From Zasmidium citrigriseum (Eukaryota; Ascomycota; Dothideomycetes; Mycosphaerellales; Mycosphaerellaceae), in assembly GCA_002786025.1 (NCBI GenBank), contig NHNW01000031.1, positions 248,001 to 312,000 on the forward strand: a DNA stretch of 64,000 bases, given 5' to 3'. The notes beneath the pieces are model-generated. The model had not been told where the DNA came from, did no database searches, and saw only the letters and a program-made list of their open reading frames with translations. Shown in pieces: positions 20,836 to 32,559 of this stretch. Each line of letters starts with the position of its first letter. Within the stretch, counting starts at the first letter, position 1. The translations under genes were made by a program, and so were the position numbers.

Positions 20836-23352
20836 CTAATTGCTGCTGCCGTTCGTGGTCGGTGGTGCAGGTGGTTGTGCAGAAGCATCGCCTTCAGTGA
20901 CCAGTGTAGGAGCGATCCTTCTCCTCTTCTCTCTCCCTTGCTCTTCTGATTCGGAGGCGTTACTTGTGACACTCTCCCTCTTGACCCCTGCAGCAGGAGG
21001 TGGTACAGCATGAGCTGAACCGTTGAGTTGTGCCTGACCAGGTGTCTGAGGCGGGGTGAAGAGCGGCACTGAAGATGTTGTCGGGTTCGACGAACCCGCA
21101 GCTGCAAGTGGAGGCACTGAACCCATGGATGGCGTCGGGTTGTTCATGGCGGGTGGCGGATTCTGGTCGGGCACCTTAGCAAAGCTAGCCTCGGTGGCTA
21201 TGCTTGACTGTGACATGCTTCTTGCTGGAGATGCTGGTCGACCACTGACAGACACAGGCTGTGCTGGGAACGGCGAAGGTGATGCTGCTTGTAGAGCAGG
21301 AGTCGGGTGATTGCTTGGTGGATTGCTCGTCGAGGGAGGACGTGCGGGTGGTGCAGATGGCTGCTGAAGAGAGGCGGATCCTGTTGGTGTTGGCTGAGGT
21401 GTAGACGCTGCCGAGTTGGCCTTTGCAACAGAGATGGGCGCAGGGCTGGGTCGTGATGCTGTCGCTAGAGGGCCCTGGTATACAGTGCCAAGCTCGCCAG
21501 AAGCAAATGTTAATGCGGAACAGAAGCCATCCGAAGAGGTCATGAGCAAGGTGAGGCCGTCAGCGGACCTGGAAGGGATTAGCATGCATTGAGTGAGAGA
21601 AAGTAGCTGAACTTACCAGCTCAGATCGGTGAACGTTGCATAGTGCAAGTTGCTCACCACACACAGCGGCTTTGTTTGTTGCGTGTCATAGAGATGTACA
21701 GCATCTTGAGTAGCAACAGCATAGACAACGCGATACGGCAGACCGAATGCTGGTGTTGGCCCGGGTGGGGGTGCAGGCGTTGATTCGGAATCTGTGCGAG
21801 GTCGAGGGGAAGCCATTGCTGCTGCACTTGGCGAAGGCGAGGGAGCATTCGCGAGAGGTGGAGGGTCCATCGATGCGTGGGACGTTGGCGTTTTGGAAGG
21901 CATCACGGGTTCAGGGAGAGGTGCGATATCCTCTTCTGTTCGAGTGTCGATTGTGATCTCCTTGGTCTCAACATTTGCTGATCGAAGCTGGTAGTAGATG
22001 GGCGAGCATTTGACCGCGATGGAAGGCTTCTTGTGTCCGGGTAGATAGGCCACGGGAGGTCGGTTGAGACCAGCTCGTGTATAGATGTAGACAGTATTGA
22101 TGATCTCGTCGGTGCCCTTGCCACCATAAGGTGCCGGATGAGTGGTCTTGTACTGTCCAGCTGGTGTGAAAAGAAGGCTGCCGTCTGGGGCAAAGGTAAG
22201 TCGTCGAAAGAAGGATGTGAAGGTTTCGTTTGCGTAGATGTTGGTATTTCGAACGCCCAAACCAATGCCTCCGGCCAAGCTGGGTGATGCTGATGGCATG
22301 ACAGCTGGCAATGGCATCGAAGGGCTGGGCGAGACGGATCTTCGTACTGACTGGGACCCGAAGGATGAGCGGCGACTGTGCGATGTTGGTGGAGGATTCA
22401 TAGGCAGGGCCAATGATTGAGGTGTCCCAGGTGCTGATGGTTTCGGAGAGCCGACAGCTTCTGATGTGACGTCTGAGACAAAGGCAGCTCGATGGTTGCC
22501 AAGTCCAAAATCGGGTGGTGCGGGACTGTTGGAAGATATCCGTCGTCCGGGGAGATCCATCTTGGTAACTTTGTTGGGTTGGCTCAGAGAGAACTGGCCA
22601 TCCTTTGTCTTGAGGTTGTAGATATGTACCGAGCGATCGGAGGACTGAGTAGCGACGAACTCATTCAGTGGATCCCACGCAACGCCCTGGACGTAGTGGT
22701 TGTGTTCGGCGATTTGGCGGACCGTCTGACCTGCAAGAGTATTAGGGGATGCCCGTATGTCAATATATGAAGCCAATGCATACCTGTTGTGGCATTGTAT
22801 ATCCGTGCCACATTATCCATGCTTCCTGTTATGAAGAACATGCCATCAGGCGACCAGGCCAGGTCGTAGATCTCCGAGCCACTGCTCGATCTGCACATTG
22901 TCTTGACTCTCCAATGTTCCACATCATCTTGACCATCTTCATTCAAGCTCGAGGTGTAGGCGGAATTCTCGGAGGGGATCCAGAGCAGCACATTGCCATC
23001 ATCGCCGGCCGAAGCCAGCAGCTCGCCTGTTGCAGTTAGTATTGGCCCAGTGAGAAGGAATTGAGCCATTCGTACCTCGTGGACACCATCTGACGACATT
23101 GACGGCTTGGGTGTGTTTTCGAAGGGTTGATAGATAGGTGACCTTGCGTTCGTCTCCGCTCGTTTCTATGCTCCAGAGCTGGGTCCTCGTCAGCGGCTAC
23201 TCGGGAAGAAGAATACTCATTGCAATGCATACGCGGACATGGGAGTCACCGCCAGCCGTAGCCAGCCTTCCTTTCCCATGTGGCTCAAAGTGAGCCGAGT
23301 AAATGGGGTCGTTGTTGTCGTGCCAGGCGACGAGCAACGGGGCGGCCTTCAT
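20836..23352 (-). CDS. CAC2: Chromatin assembly factor 1 subunit B (p60), WD40
   Basis: Five exons: 23233-23352, 23076-23178, 22784-23026, 21617-22730, 20836-21568. Introns are 54, 49, 53 and 48 nt; 2313 nt encode 770 aa. CAF-1 deposits newly made H3-H4 behind the replication fork. The start MKAAPLLVAWHDNNDPIYSA followed by HFEPHGKGRLATAGGDSHVR is the classic p60 first blade. Further WD blades are LLASAGDDGNVLLW, IYDLAWSPDGMFFITGSMDN, GVAWDPLNEFVATQSSDRSV and MTSSDGFCSALTF. A Ser/Pro-rich insertion of about 110 residues sits mid-propeller, and the C-terminal 230 residues are Pro/Ser/Ala-rich and disordered, with a basic patch (GREKRRRIAPTLVTEGD). The first exon is missed if only long frames are considered; the splice junctions restore the propeller. 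Confidence 0.94.
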
Positions 23353-25647
23353 GGTGTCGGCTCCTGGCAGCCAGCCAGTGGGATTGGAAGTGCGTGCAAA
23401 ATGATGGTCGAGTATATGGTAGTGGTGGCTCGATCAGGCGATAGTGGAGTAGAGGACGTCTCTTTCAGTGGATTGGCGAGGTACTGGCAGTTCGAGGAGG
23501 CGTGCGGAGCTGGAGGGTGTCGAGACCAGACGCCTGAGGTCGCAGCTCGGACGCGGTACCGTCAAGGGTTCGCAGCTTGGACTTTGACTCGCGGCGTGGC
23601 AGACGTGGGTTTGCTTGGTGGTGAAGGTGTTTGTGAGCGAGATGGAGGCAGACTGCAGCTGAGAAAAGGCCGTCGTCCGGGCACAGAGCGTGGGCGTGAT
23701 AATTGGCTCGATGGAGTGCCAACTCGACGCGCTCTGCATGCACTTGGAAGTCAGTGCGTGCGTCCAAGCAGGACGAGGCGGGGACACGCGATTCGCTTTC
23801 ACTCCACTCACAACCCACAACCCTCCCTTCCCGCGTCCGCCATTGTTCGTACTGAAACTGTCTTGGAAGACGGCGGATCAATTGGAATGAATCTATGTTC
23901 ATCATATCGTTCTATCGATATCGATATCGCTTTTCTATCTCTTTCGTTCTCCCAACTTTTAGGGCGACGGTCCTTATCGATTCTTCCGGGTCAATCGAAA
24001 ACGCTGTTTGCTCACGGACATGTCTCACTATGAATGAGAAGTCCATGAGATTAAATACTGTCGTTTTGACCATGCAGTTCTGCCTTTGCCGGGAAGCGTT
24101 GGAAAGTGCTGCTCAGGAGACCCTGCAGGCTTCGCCCACCTCAAGGTCATCGAACACCTTCCAATCCAGTTCAAACACTTTTGATCGATCCATTTGATCG
24201 ATAACGATGCTGTCTTTCGGATCGAGAACGAATTGGACGTTTCAGAATGCAGGGACAACTTTCTCCAACCGAAAATCGAAGACTTGCTTTGCGGAGTCCG
24301 ACTTCGAAGAAAGATCAGCGAATAATTGCTCACCAAGGCCTCTATCGATTCAATCAACGTGTCTGCGGTAGGAAAGGTCTCAGGCAGCTCAAACAGTGCA
24401 GGCTAGTACGCACAGTCTTCTCAAATGACCGAAGAATCGCCCCAAGCCTAACACCTAGCCCAGAAACTCATTTGCAAGCTATCATATACGGTCAAGACGA
24501 TCTCTCAGCCAATCAGAAAGCATCAGACCTTCTCGAGCACAGCTCGTTCAGTCTTCGATGGTCTAGGTTCGTTCAACGCAGCCAAACATGCTTCAAAGTC
24601 CTTCGGACTAACAATCATCCAGTGGTCATGATTTCCGCTTGTCATTATCCGTAATCACAAGTTCGCGGGAGACCGGGTTGGTGTTATCGATCCAAATATC
24701 GTCGAGTCCATGCTAATATGCAAAAGGGTTCGATTCCCCGTCGGGTTAGTCAATCATTCAACAAAATCCAGGCCTACAGTGACTGACTTCCTTCACAGAG
24801 AGCTTCAAGCTTCACAATCATCTTTTTTTGCCTTTCTTTTTGCACAATGATACTCCTTAGAAGGACGTAGACAGTCCTATTCTTTTTGGACCTGGCTGGC
24901 TGACTTCGACTTTGCCATGTGAGTTTCAACGACACCTTACGTTTTGCAGAAGTGGGAGACTGCATTTGCAACAGCAAAAGGGACAGAGATCAATGGCACA
25001 AGAGTTACGGTAGAGTTTCGTTGGAACGAACGTTGAAGACTTGCTTCATTCAGATTGCCTTGTCTTCCTAGCCAGTGCTCAAAGTAGACCACGTAGACCA
25101 GCTCAGCAAAGGAAGTCAAATGTTAAGCTCGTCCCATGTCCTAAGGCATTTGGAACATTCAGAGACGACGTTACACAGGAGTGCCTCATTTAGTGTCATG
25201 ATTGCCATCATTTAAGGTGTTGCATCAATTATGTTTGAGCAGTTTGAGCATCGGCCACATCACCACTCTCGGAGCTGTCCACGTTCAGAGTTGGATGACT
25301 ACGAGTTAGAAAGGAGAACGAACGATGAAATCCAACTTCCGCAGCCGACCCTACCTTACTCTCTAGGGTGGTCCCAGTGGAAATCATAGCCATTGCGGAA
25401 AAGTCCTCGCCAATGAAATAGGAAGCGAACAAATCATAATCACAAGATCAACAAAAGAAACCAACACGAAAGATACGGATTTGAATGATTTGCTTGCCGG
25501 GATATCTCAGTAAAAGCAATTACAACTACACTGCGCCGTGCAACACCATATCCCATCTGTACTGCCGCCACAGTGCATTCCTTCCCTGGATGATGCATGT
25601 GTGGTAGCATATGTCTGTTGCCAAATCGAGTTGGCGGATGTCAAAAG
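23353..25647. other. Gene-poor region between CAC2 and the cyclin gene
   Basis: 2.3 kb. The first 0.5 kb is the CAC2 promoter. A (tatcga)n run lies at about 23914-23930. The middle holds the tRNA-Asp-like sequence described separately, with a seven-T run (24823-24829) about 75 bases beyond it. No supported protein gene. Confidence 0.5.
24602..24748 (+). tRNA. tRNA-Asp(GUC)-like sequence interrupted by insertions; possibly a pseudogene
   Basis: Reading 5' to 3': TA (24609-24610); a D-arm hairpin (AATCAT 24613-24618 / ATGATT 24628-24633, loop CCAGTGGTC); anticodon stem TCCGC (24634-24638) and GCGGG (24665-24669). The joined loop is TTGTCA + C, anticodon GUC. Then AGAC, T-stem CGGG..., T-loop TTCGATT (24729-24735), CCCCG, TCGGG. 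A 19-base insertion (24645-24663) sits after position 37, the normal intron site, and its ACAAG (24657-24661) can pair with CTTGT of the anticodon loop, like the intron-anticodon helix of pre-tRNAs. A second insertion of about 50 bases (24678-24727) breaks the T-stem. The 5' acceptor strand does not pair with TCGGGTT, so the molecule is either decayed or further interrupted. The blocks match fungal tRNA-Asp as I know it. Confidence 0.45.
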
Positions 25648-27824
25648 CTACTGCACTTCACCGTACAGAGGGACCGGTGATACGGACATGGCACCGACGT
25701 TGGAGACGCAAGTGCGCTTCCTGCCGTCGTACTTCTGGGCCGGTCCCCTGTTCCAGTCGTTGTGAGAGCGCGTAGCGAGAAGCTGAGGCTTCTCATATGT
25801 CATAGAGCTGTCGCGAGCGAGCATGCGGGATGCGTACTCGGCAGCTTCGGATGGCGAGGCGACGTCGTAGTCGTCGTCTAGGTCCATCTCGTTTTCTTTC
25901 TCATCATATGTCTCTCCCAGCAAGTAACGAACTTCTTCTTGAAGCTCAGAGCGACGATTGCCGTTGGATCGGCCACGCTTCTTGCCCTTGGCTGTGGAGG
26001 TGTTCGACGAGGCAGCCTGTGTTGCATGCTTGGAGCCACGGCTGTGTCGGTGAGGTGCGTGCAACGCCTTCTCACTGACCGAAAAGTCAGCCATGACTGG
26101 ACTTGAAGTCATGTCGACATCGTCATCAATGATGATTGGTTTCATGGCCGAGCCTTCCTTCTCCTCCTTGACCAACTTGAGAGGTGGCAATCCAGCGTTT
26201 CGACCGCTTCGGCAAGTCGCCTGCCGAGCCAAACAGGCTCGCGGCGGCGCCACTGACGAATTAGTCGAGACGGTGGAGATGGAAGAGATAGAAGAGGCCC
26301 GCGAAGATCGTGAGTTGTCGGACATCATAGACTCCGGACTGGAGCCAGATGACACGCTCATCATTGATGGTCGTCGAGTAACCTGAGGCCGGCCTTCCAA
26401 AGGATAGCGTACGTCAAGCATGCACTTGCTGAGGCTGTTGTGTTGAGCCATGGCCATTGCAGAGCTAATGGAAGGGCGTCGAGAGCCACAAGCACTCACT
26501 GCAGGAGTGTTCGAGGCGACTGATGATGGAGTCAGAATTGGCGTCGGCAATGGGCCCATACGAGCCAGAGCCGGCGTCGGAGGTTGGATGTCAGGCTTCG
26601 GTTCCAAGAAGCGTGGTAGCACGGTCATTGGTGTTGGAGTGCCTTCCTGAGATGTTGAATCAAGCTGTACTGGCTTGAGCGTGCAACTCAGCGGAGTAGG
26701 CGTGGTCGGTGATGAGAAACCATATGACTCAGGTGCTTGAGGAGTGTTCTTCGAAGGCGACTCGCCGAGATAGACATTGTCCAAGTCGGGCGAAAGAATC
26801 GGCACCATCTTCTTCCAAGTTGACGTGGTGTTGCCAATGCTTGGTGATGGTGGCATGTTTGGTGAGTATCGAAGAACAACTTCTTGCCACTTCTCGAACT
26901 TTTCTTTGGCAATGTGAAGCCGCCAGTTGATCTTGCTCAGAAATGTCCGCTCGTTCATGTTGATCTCGCAGACCTTGAGTCCAGACATCTTACTCCAAGC
27001 CTTCGCAGAGTAGTTGCGATCTTGGAGGTACTTCGACGCCAGGATCAAAGCCGCAAGGAACATGCGACGACCGCACATGAGTGCGCGGTCAGCTGGGCAA
27101 TCCACGGTCTGCTCCATGGTAAAGTCCGTCTTCGGCACATGAGGCCGAATGAGGATCAAGTAGTATAGTGCGACCTGCAGGGTGGAGTAGCTTGTGCGAG
27201 ATCTCCGTAGAGTCTCTTCAATGTAGGTCCGGAGAGGCAGAACACCACGTCCGTTCCCTTCGCTCCTGCAAGGCACGACTGACAAGGGCCAGATGACCTC
27301 CACCATCTGTGTTGCAGAGTCTTATTCGAATATCCTTAGCGACCGGACTGTATCACGACGAGTTTGTGTGTGTGCTTACCAACGAGGTTATCGACGAAGT
27401 TGATCTTTCGATCGCGTTGCCGAACGAGAGGTGGAGGCTTTTGGTTCCTCGACAGGGAGCATCGACGTGGATGCTGTCTTTGTGGTGCGGGCACCGAAGT
27501 TACGTCCGCGTAGGATGGACATGGCGCGCTTGCCTTCAGGAGCTTCCCAAGTGCAGACTGATCCTCCTCCGAATGTTGATTCCGAGCTTGAAACTGGAGC
27601 TGTGCCTGAGCACAGGCTCTATCACGCTCTCGCGCATCCTCTTGGGTGTTGCGAAAGTCATCCGAGATGGAGGAAGCTATTGAGCTCTGTACCGAAAGGG
27701 TGTCTGAAAAGACGGAAGCTTGTGATGACGGCGCCGAGGAGTGGATGGATGGCTCGTACGGGCCAGAGCTCCCAGATGAGGGCCCATAACCATCAGAGCT
27801 ATGATCGTCCGGTTCCAAGTTCAT
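25648..27824 (-). CDS. Pho85-type cyclin (Pcl5/Clg1-like G1/S cyclin)
   Basis: Two exons, 27380-27824 and 25648-27320, with a 59-nt intron; 2118 nt encode 705 aa. The second exon really begins at 27320, so that the cyclin box reads NFVDNLVDSATQMVEVIWPL across the junction. The cyclin fold continues with LRTYIEETLRRSRTSYSTLQ, RRMFLAALILASKYLQDRNY and SAKAWSKMSGLKVCEINMNE, then FLSKINWRLHI. This cyclin_N arrangement is that of fungal Pho85 cyclins (PCL family), which direct Pho85 kinase to substrates such as Gcn4 in yeast. The remaining 480 residues are Ser/Thr/Pro-rich, probably disordered and phosphorylated. The intergenic region upstream is very long (2.85 kb), which fits a highly regulated gene. 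The exact orthologue name is left open. Confidence 0.88.
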
Positions 27825-30675
27825 CCTGCGCCGACCAATGCAACAGGTAATTCCAGGTAGAGTAAAGCCGTAAGATATGAGTGTGTCCCGTGACGCCTTC
27901 CAATGCTGAAAGACGTGAATAATTAGACTGCTTCTGTTGACATGTGATCAAAGCCAGGTGTCAACGCAAACAGTTGTGATAAAGTGGCTGGTGTGTGTTT
28001 GCAAAAGTGAATGAGGTCGCGCCTTCCAGTGTAACCTCACTATTCTTGACAGCTTTCAGCCACAACCGACCCAGTATTCCAAGTAGTGTTGTCTTCTCTT
28101 TTCGTAGTGTTCAGATGTGTTGTGCAGGTCCTGAGGAGTCGAGGTCGAATCCAGAGGGCAATCGTCGGTGCTCGGGTTCAAGTGTCTACTGCTTGGAGCC
28201 CTGCACAAGAGAATTGGTGGACTTGGAAGTGACTGGGCCGTTGACTGAAAGCTTCGAGTAAATCATGGATAGAATCATTCTGACTGATGCGGGTCCGAGT
28301 CGAGTAGTGAGGCTAGCGAAAGCTGCTACGTCGAGTCGGAACCGCGGTGGCGGAGGAGTGGGGAGTCAGAGCGGATAGGAGAGGTCCAAGAGGTCCAAAA
28401 CAGAGTATTAGGTGGTGAGTACAGTGGTGGCAGGCTCAGGATAGTATCGCGGTGGTGGTTGGGTGAGCGCTGCGCAGGCGGTAGGGTGATGAGCCAGCGG
28501 CGTACAGTCCGTCCTCGCAGCCGAAAGGAGTGTTGGGTTTTGTATGGTATGAGCGAGAATGAGTAGTAGTCGGGTGAGAAGTGAAGTGACTAATGGGCGT
28601 GGCGAGTGGCGATGACTCCTGCTCAGACAAAGACAGGCAGAAGGCTACAGCGCGCTTGGATGACCCGTGGATAGGCGGTCGCGGGCATCGACGTGGCGTC
28701 GCGCGGCAGACTGCGTGCGGCGGGATTAGACCCGAGCGGGCGGCGGGAGGGCGGAGGAGGAGTTCATCGTCGCTGGCGGTGGTGGTGAGGAGAGGAGATG
28801 TGTTATGCAGCGGAGGTGCTGCTTTTGAGAGGGGAGGCTGCAGCCAGCGCTGGGTGCTGGGACAGGCTGGCTGGCCGGGAGGCTTGCACGGAGAGAACAG
28901 TCATAGCGGGACGATCGGGACTAGCACGAGCGATCAAGGCCTCAACTCGCCACCACCTCCCACCACCCCATTCGTCACACAACCACCGCCGCCGACGACC
29001 CTCTTTTTGCCCCTTCACGCTGCTATTTCCGCTATTCGATTCTACCCAAGAATGATTGCTTTGTAGGTCTTATCTGCTGCTGCTGATGCGGCAGACTGTG
29101 CAAAATCCCTCTTACAAGGTCCGCATGCATCCAGCAGACAGCTCAAACTTTCCACCCTGTTGGCCTCGCCGCATGCGGTCCATACACACTCATCATTCTG
29201 ACTGGATCGCACGTGCTGGTTCCAGTACCACAGCCACCTGGCGAAAATTGCAATATTCGACCACGGTAGACTCGGCCTATCTGGATACTCGATTGCACTC
29301 ATCCAAAGCGGACAACATGTATGCCAAGCGCTGCGCAAAAGCGGGCAGGATGGAAGTTGTCGAGTGTTTGACTGGTCAGACGACTGCCAGCGCGCCACTC
29401 TCTATCAGCTGCGGTGCTTGATTTTGGCTGTACTTCGTCAAGGCTGGCCGTAAGCGACGCAGAGCTCCCCCTGCCCTCTGGACGCCGCATCGTATTTGGA
29501 CAATCTCATCACCGACGACGTTCTTTGTCTCGTTGTTGTGAAGAGACGTGCTCAGAGTCACGACTTGCGGTCGATCGGGGCGGGCCGGGTCTGTCGCAAG
29601 AGTGGCTCCAGCCCAGACTCGCCACAATCCAAGCGCCGGGAGTTTTCTCGGCCAGCGCAGTATGACTACAACATGGAGGCTGTGTGTGGAGACCCAGACT
29701 CGTAGCGACTGTCGGTCAAGAGGCCAACTTGCGGAGAGAAGGGGCTGAGAGAATCATGTGCTGGCTTGGCCCCAAACTCGACGCTGCCGATGAAACAAGG
29801 CAATTGCCGCCTGTTGCCTGCGCTGGAGAAGCCCATCTTGCACATCCTTTCTTGTAACGCCTCGCCACCAATCTGCGTCAGCCTGGAAAGCCCAATTACC
29901 CGCGCCCCTATTGGTGCGGCTTGCGACCTGCGAACGTCCTTCAGGAACGTGTGACTGCGACATCGACGTGACCAACAGCAATTTTTCGCATCGCACCAGC
30001 GCCGAGCGCATCAGGTGATTCGGTCTTCCAGCAGACGAGCGAATGCGATGAGAGAGAGGCTAGGCCAAAATGTTGCCACGGAACTGCGACGAGTCATCGT
30101 CGGCAATGGACCACACGCCCATCAAGATTTGCTCGGTCTCACCACCAGGTGGCACACGCTGGCCGTTCTGAATTGTCCGAATAGTCCAGTGATCATGGAC
30201 GCACCTTGATGAGACCTCATCTCCGCGCTAGGAGCTGTCTGATTGAAAGGATGAAGCCGGATTTCGCAGACTGCATTAAAATGCTGCCTGCAGTCCGACG
30301 GAAACGATCAACCGGCCGAACACGACGGCCAAGGGGTGTCTCAGCAAACGACGCCAAGCAGTACAAAATGTAATCTCTCATAGATCAACAGAACAGGTAG
30401 GAAAATGTCCCGACGAGACGATTCGATCGACATCGAGACGACTTGAACGAAGAATAGTATAAACATGACTGCTACCTTTAGGTCAACTCTCCAACAAATG
30501 CCACGCTGTATCCTACGCCGTCCCAACGCAAATGCAATCAAAATCACCGGAGCGAAGGTTATGCGAAGGCAGCAGCAATCCCTCAACCTCGCTTTCCACC
30601 AGACCAGTCCTCCCTCGTGATCCTTGACATCCCTTTCCAGCCAAGCACTAGACAACATTCAGCCAACTACACCGC
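27825..30675. other. Long intergenic region upstream of the cyclin gene
   Basis: 2.85 kb. It includes the cyclin promoter and leader, and at about 28936-29045 a strand-asymmetric C-rich, pyrimidine-rich stretch that looks like a plus-strand leader, with no gene recognisable after it. A TGACTC (half-site of the Gcn4/AP-1 type) is at about 28613. Overlapping frames on both strands show no protein-like sequence. Confidence 0.45.
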
Positions 30676-32559
30676 CTACTCCTTGTTCATCAAGAACGGA
30701 CACTCAGACGGCGAGATGCGGCTCATCTCCTCATGGGTCATTCGCGTTTCTTCGCTGCCAGGAGCCGCAACGACTGCCTCGCCTGCGGCTGGTGAGACTT
30801 GGGTTTCGACGTCCTTGGGCTGAGCGGCATGTGCTACCGCTGCTTTTGACTCATCGAAGCTGGAGTCGCCGTGCTTAGCCGCTTTGGAGACTCGCTCTTC
30901 GAGAGTCGTGGCTGTCGCGGCGTCTGCTGATGCGTTGGCGATGGGCTCTGCTGTGCTGGGTTGGACTTCGCTTGAGGGAGCCTGGCCGGGTGGGAGTTGT
31001 TGTGTGACTTCGAGGTAGTTGGACTGTGGGCTGTCGATGTCCATTGCGGCGCCCTGGATTGCTGCAGTCTCGACGATGGCCTGAGCACCGTTCGATGTTC
31101 CGTTGCCATTCTGAACCTCCTGAGTACCGTTCAAGGGCTCTGCTGGTTGCTCAGAAGAAGTGCCTTGATGACGAACAGGAGCATCGGCAGGAAGGCCAGT
31201 GCTAGGAGAGACGTGCTTCTCCTCAAACTCTATCGGCGCAGGCTCAGCAGCGTGGTTACCATTCGTTCCATTGAACTGCTCCGCAATCACCTTGCCGTCG
31301 TTGGCAGGCACATCATCAAGTGCAGTCTCCTTTTCCACGTTGCGGTTCATGGCGACCTTGTTGACGATTCCTTCTGGAGCGATCTGTCGGAACATCTCCA
31401 AGGGGTCCATCCAGGTTTGAATGGCCTGTAGCCGGACCTCGTCGTCGACCTGAGCTACCGTGACGCCTTCGATGTCGATGATGCCGCCGTGGGCTTTGGC
31501 TCTGACTTTTTCGCCCTTGCTGCGACTTGTCAGCGAAGCCGAAGACAGTGCGAAGGGCATGAAGGGGACTCACTTGTTGAAACCCACGTAATCGTTCTTC
31601 ATGTATCCCCAGTGCCTCCATCGAAAGGCGACTCTCGGTGGGCCACTATACACTTCGAGCACTTCCCAGGCAAAGGTCGGCATCTGGAAACATGATCAGC
31701 ATCGTAGCCCCTACTGCCCAAGTTCAGAGCGGATCGTGTACTTACCATCCGCTTGAAGGTCTTGTGACTGGACGCAAAGTCCGAGTTCTCGGGACTGTAG
31801 TACTCATTCGGCGCAATGATACCATTGTAAGTGCCGACCTGCACACATCATCATTAGCATTCATCAACCAGCGAGGATATGTCTCCACACTAACCTTGAT
31901 CATATGCTCGGCGGACCTAACAGGGTGTCCATCAGCATCGATCTTTCCCCAGCAAACAAAACGAACAGGACTCACTGCGGCTCCCCACCACCCATAGCAA
32001 ACGAGTACTTCTCGTGATCAATCGTCCTCCAATCCGAAAGCCTTGGTTTAAACGACGCCTCGACCTCCCAATTCTTGACCAGGTTCTCCACCATCTCTTC
32101 CAGACTGCCCGCTGTGTGGTTCATGCGTTTGCCTACATAGAAACAACATGATTAGCCCGTGTGTCATGAAAACTTCGCCAACAAAGCATCATTGCAAACA
32201 AATGATGTTGCTTGTCCCATGCGGCTCGGCCAATATTCCTCCAGTTTGCCTCGCCGTCGTGTTCTTGGCCCGTACGACTCGAACAGCTTGGTAGATCTGC
32301 CCACCATGCCGTAGCACTGTGTGCTGTGCTTCGTACGGAGCCAAAGCATCGGGATTGACGACATCAGACGTCAGAGAGACTCACCTTCTTCCCAGACTTT
32401 GCGGGTTTTCGAATAGTCGGGTGCTCGGCCGTATCGCCACTGGACATCTTTGTCGCCGAAGACTGCATTTGGAGAAGCGAGGTAGTCGGGGATGGCGGGT
32501 GTTTCGTCGGTCTTGGGTGTCTCGGTTGTGGTTTGTTGGGGGTCTTCGGTTGCTGCCAT
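30676..32559 (-). CDS. SnoaL-like 'pathogen-related protein' family member with disordered tail
   Basis: Six exons: 32385-32559, 31976-32132, 31895-31916 (22 nt), 31746-31838, 31574-31683, 30676-31519. Introns are 252, 59, 56, 62 and 54 nt; 1401 nt encode 466 aa. Residues 1 to about 260 match the fungal/plant pathogenesis-related family with a nuclear-transport-factor-2/SnoaL fold. Supporting pieces are VQWRYGRAPDYSKTRKVWEE, GSLEEMVENLVKNWEVEASF, LSDWRTIDHEKYSFAMGGGE, KVGTYNGIIAPNEYYSPENS, PTFAWEVLEVYSGPPRVAFR and HWGYMKNDYVGFNNKGEKV. Family members of about 240 residues have no proven activity. Here about 205 extra residues, rich in Ala, Glu, Gln, Ser and Thr, follow and end in SECPFLMNKE. 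The tail is in the same exon as the end of the domain, so it is not a mis-joined gene. Confidence 0.85.
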
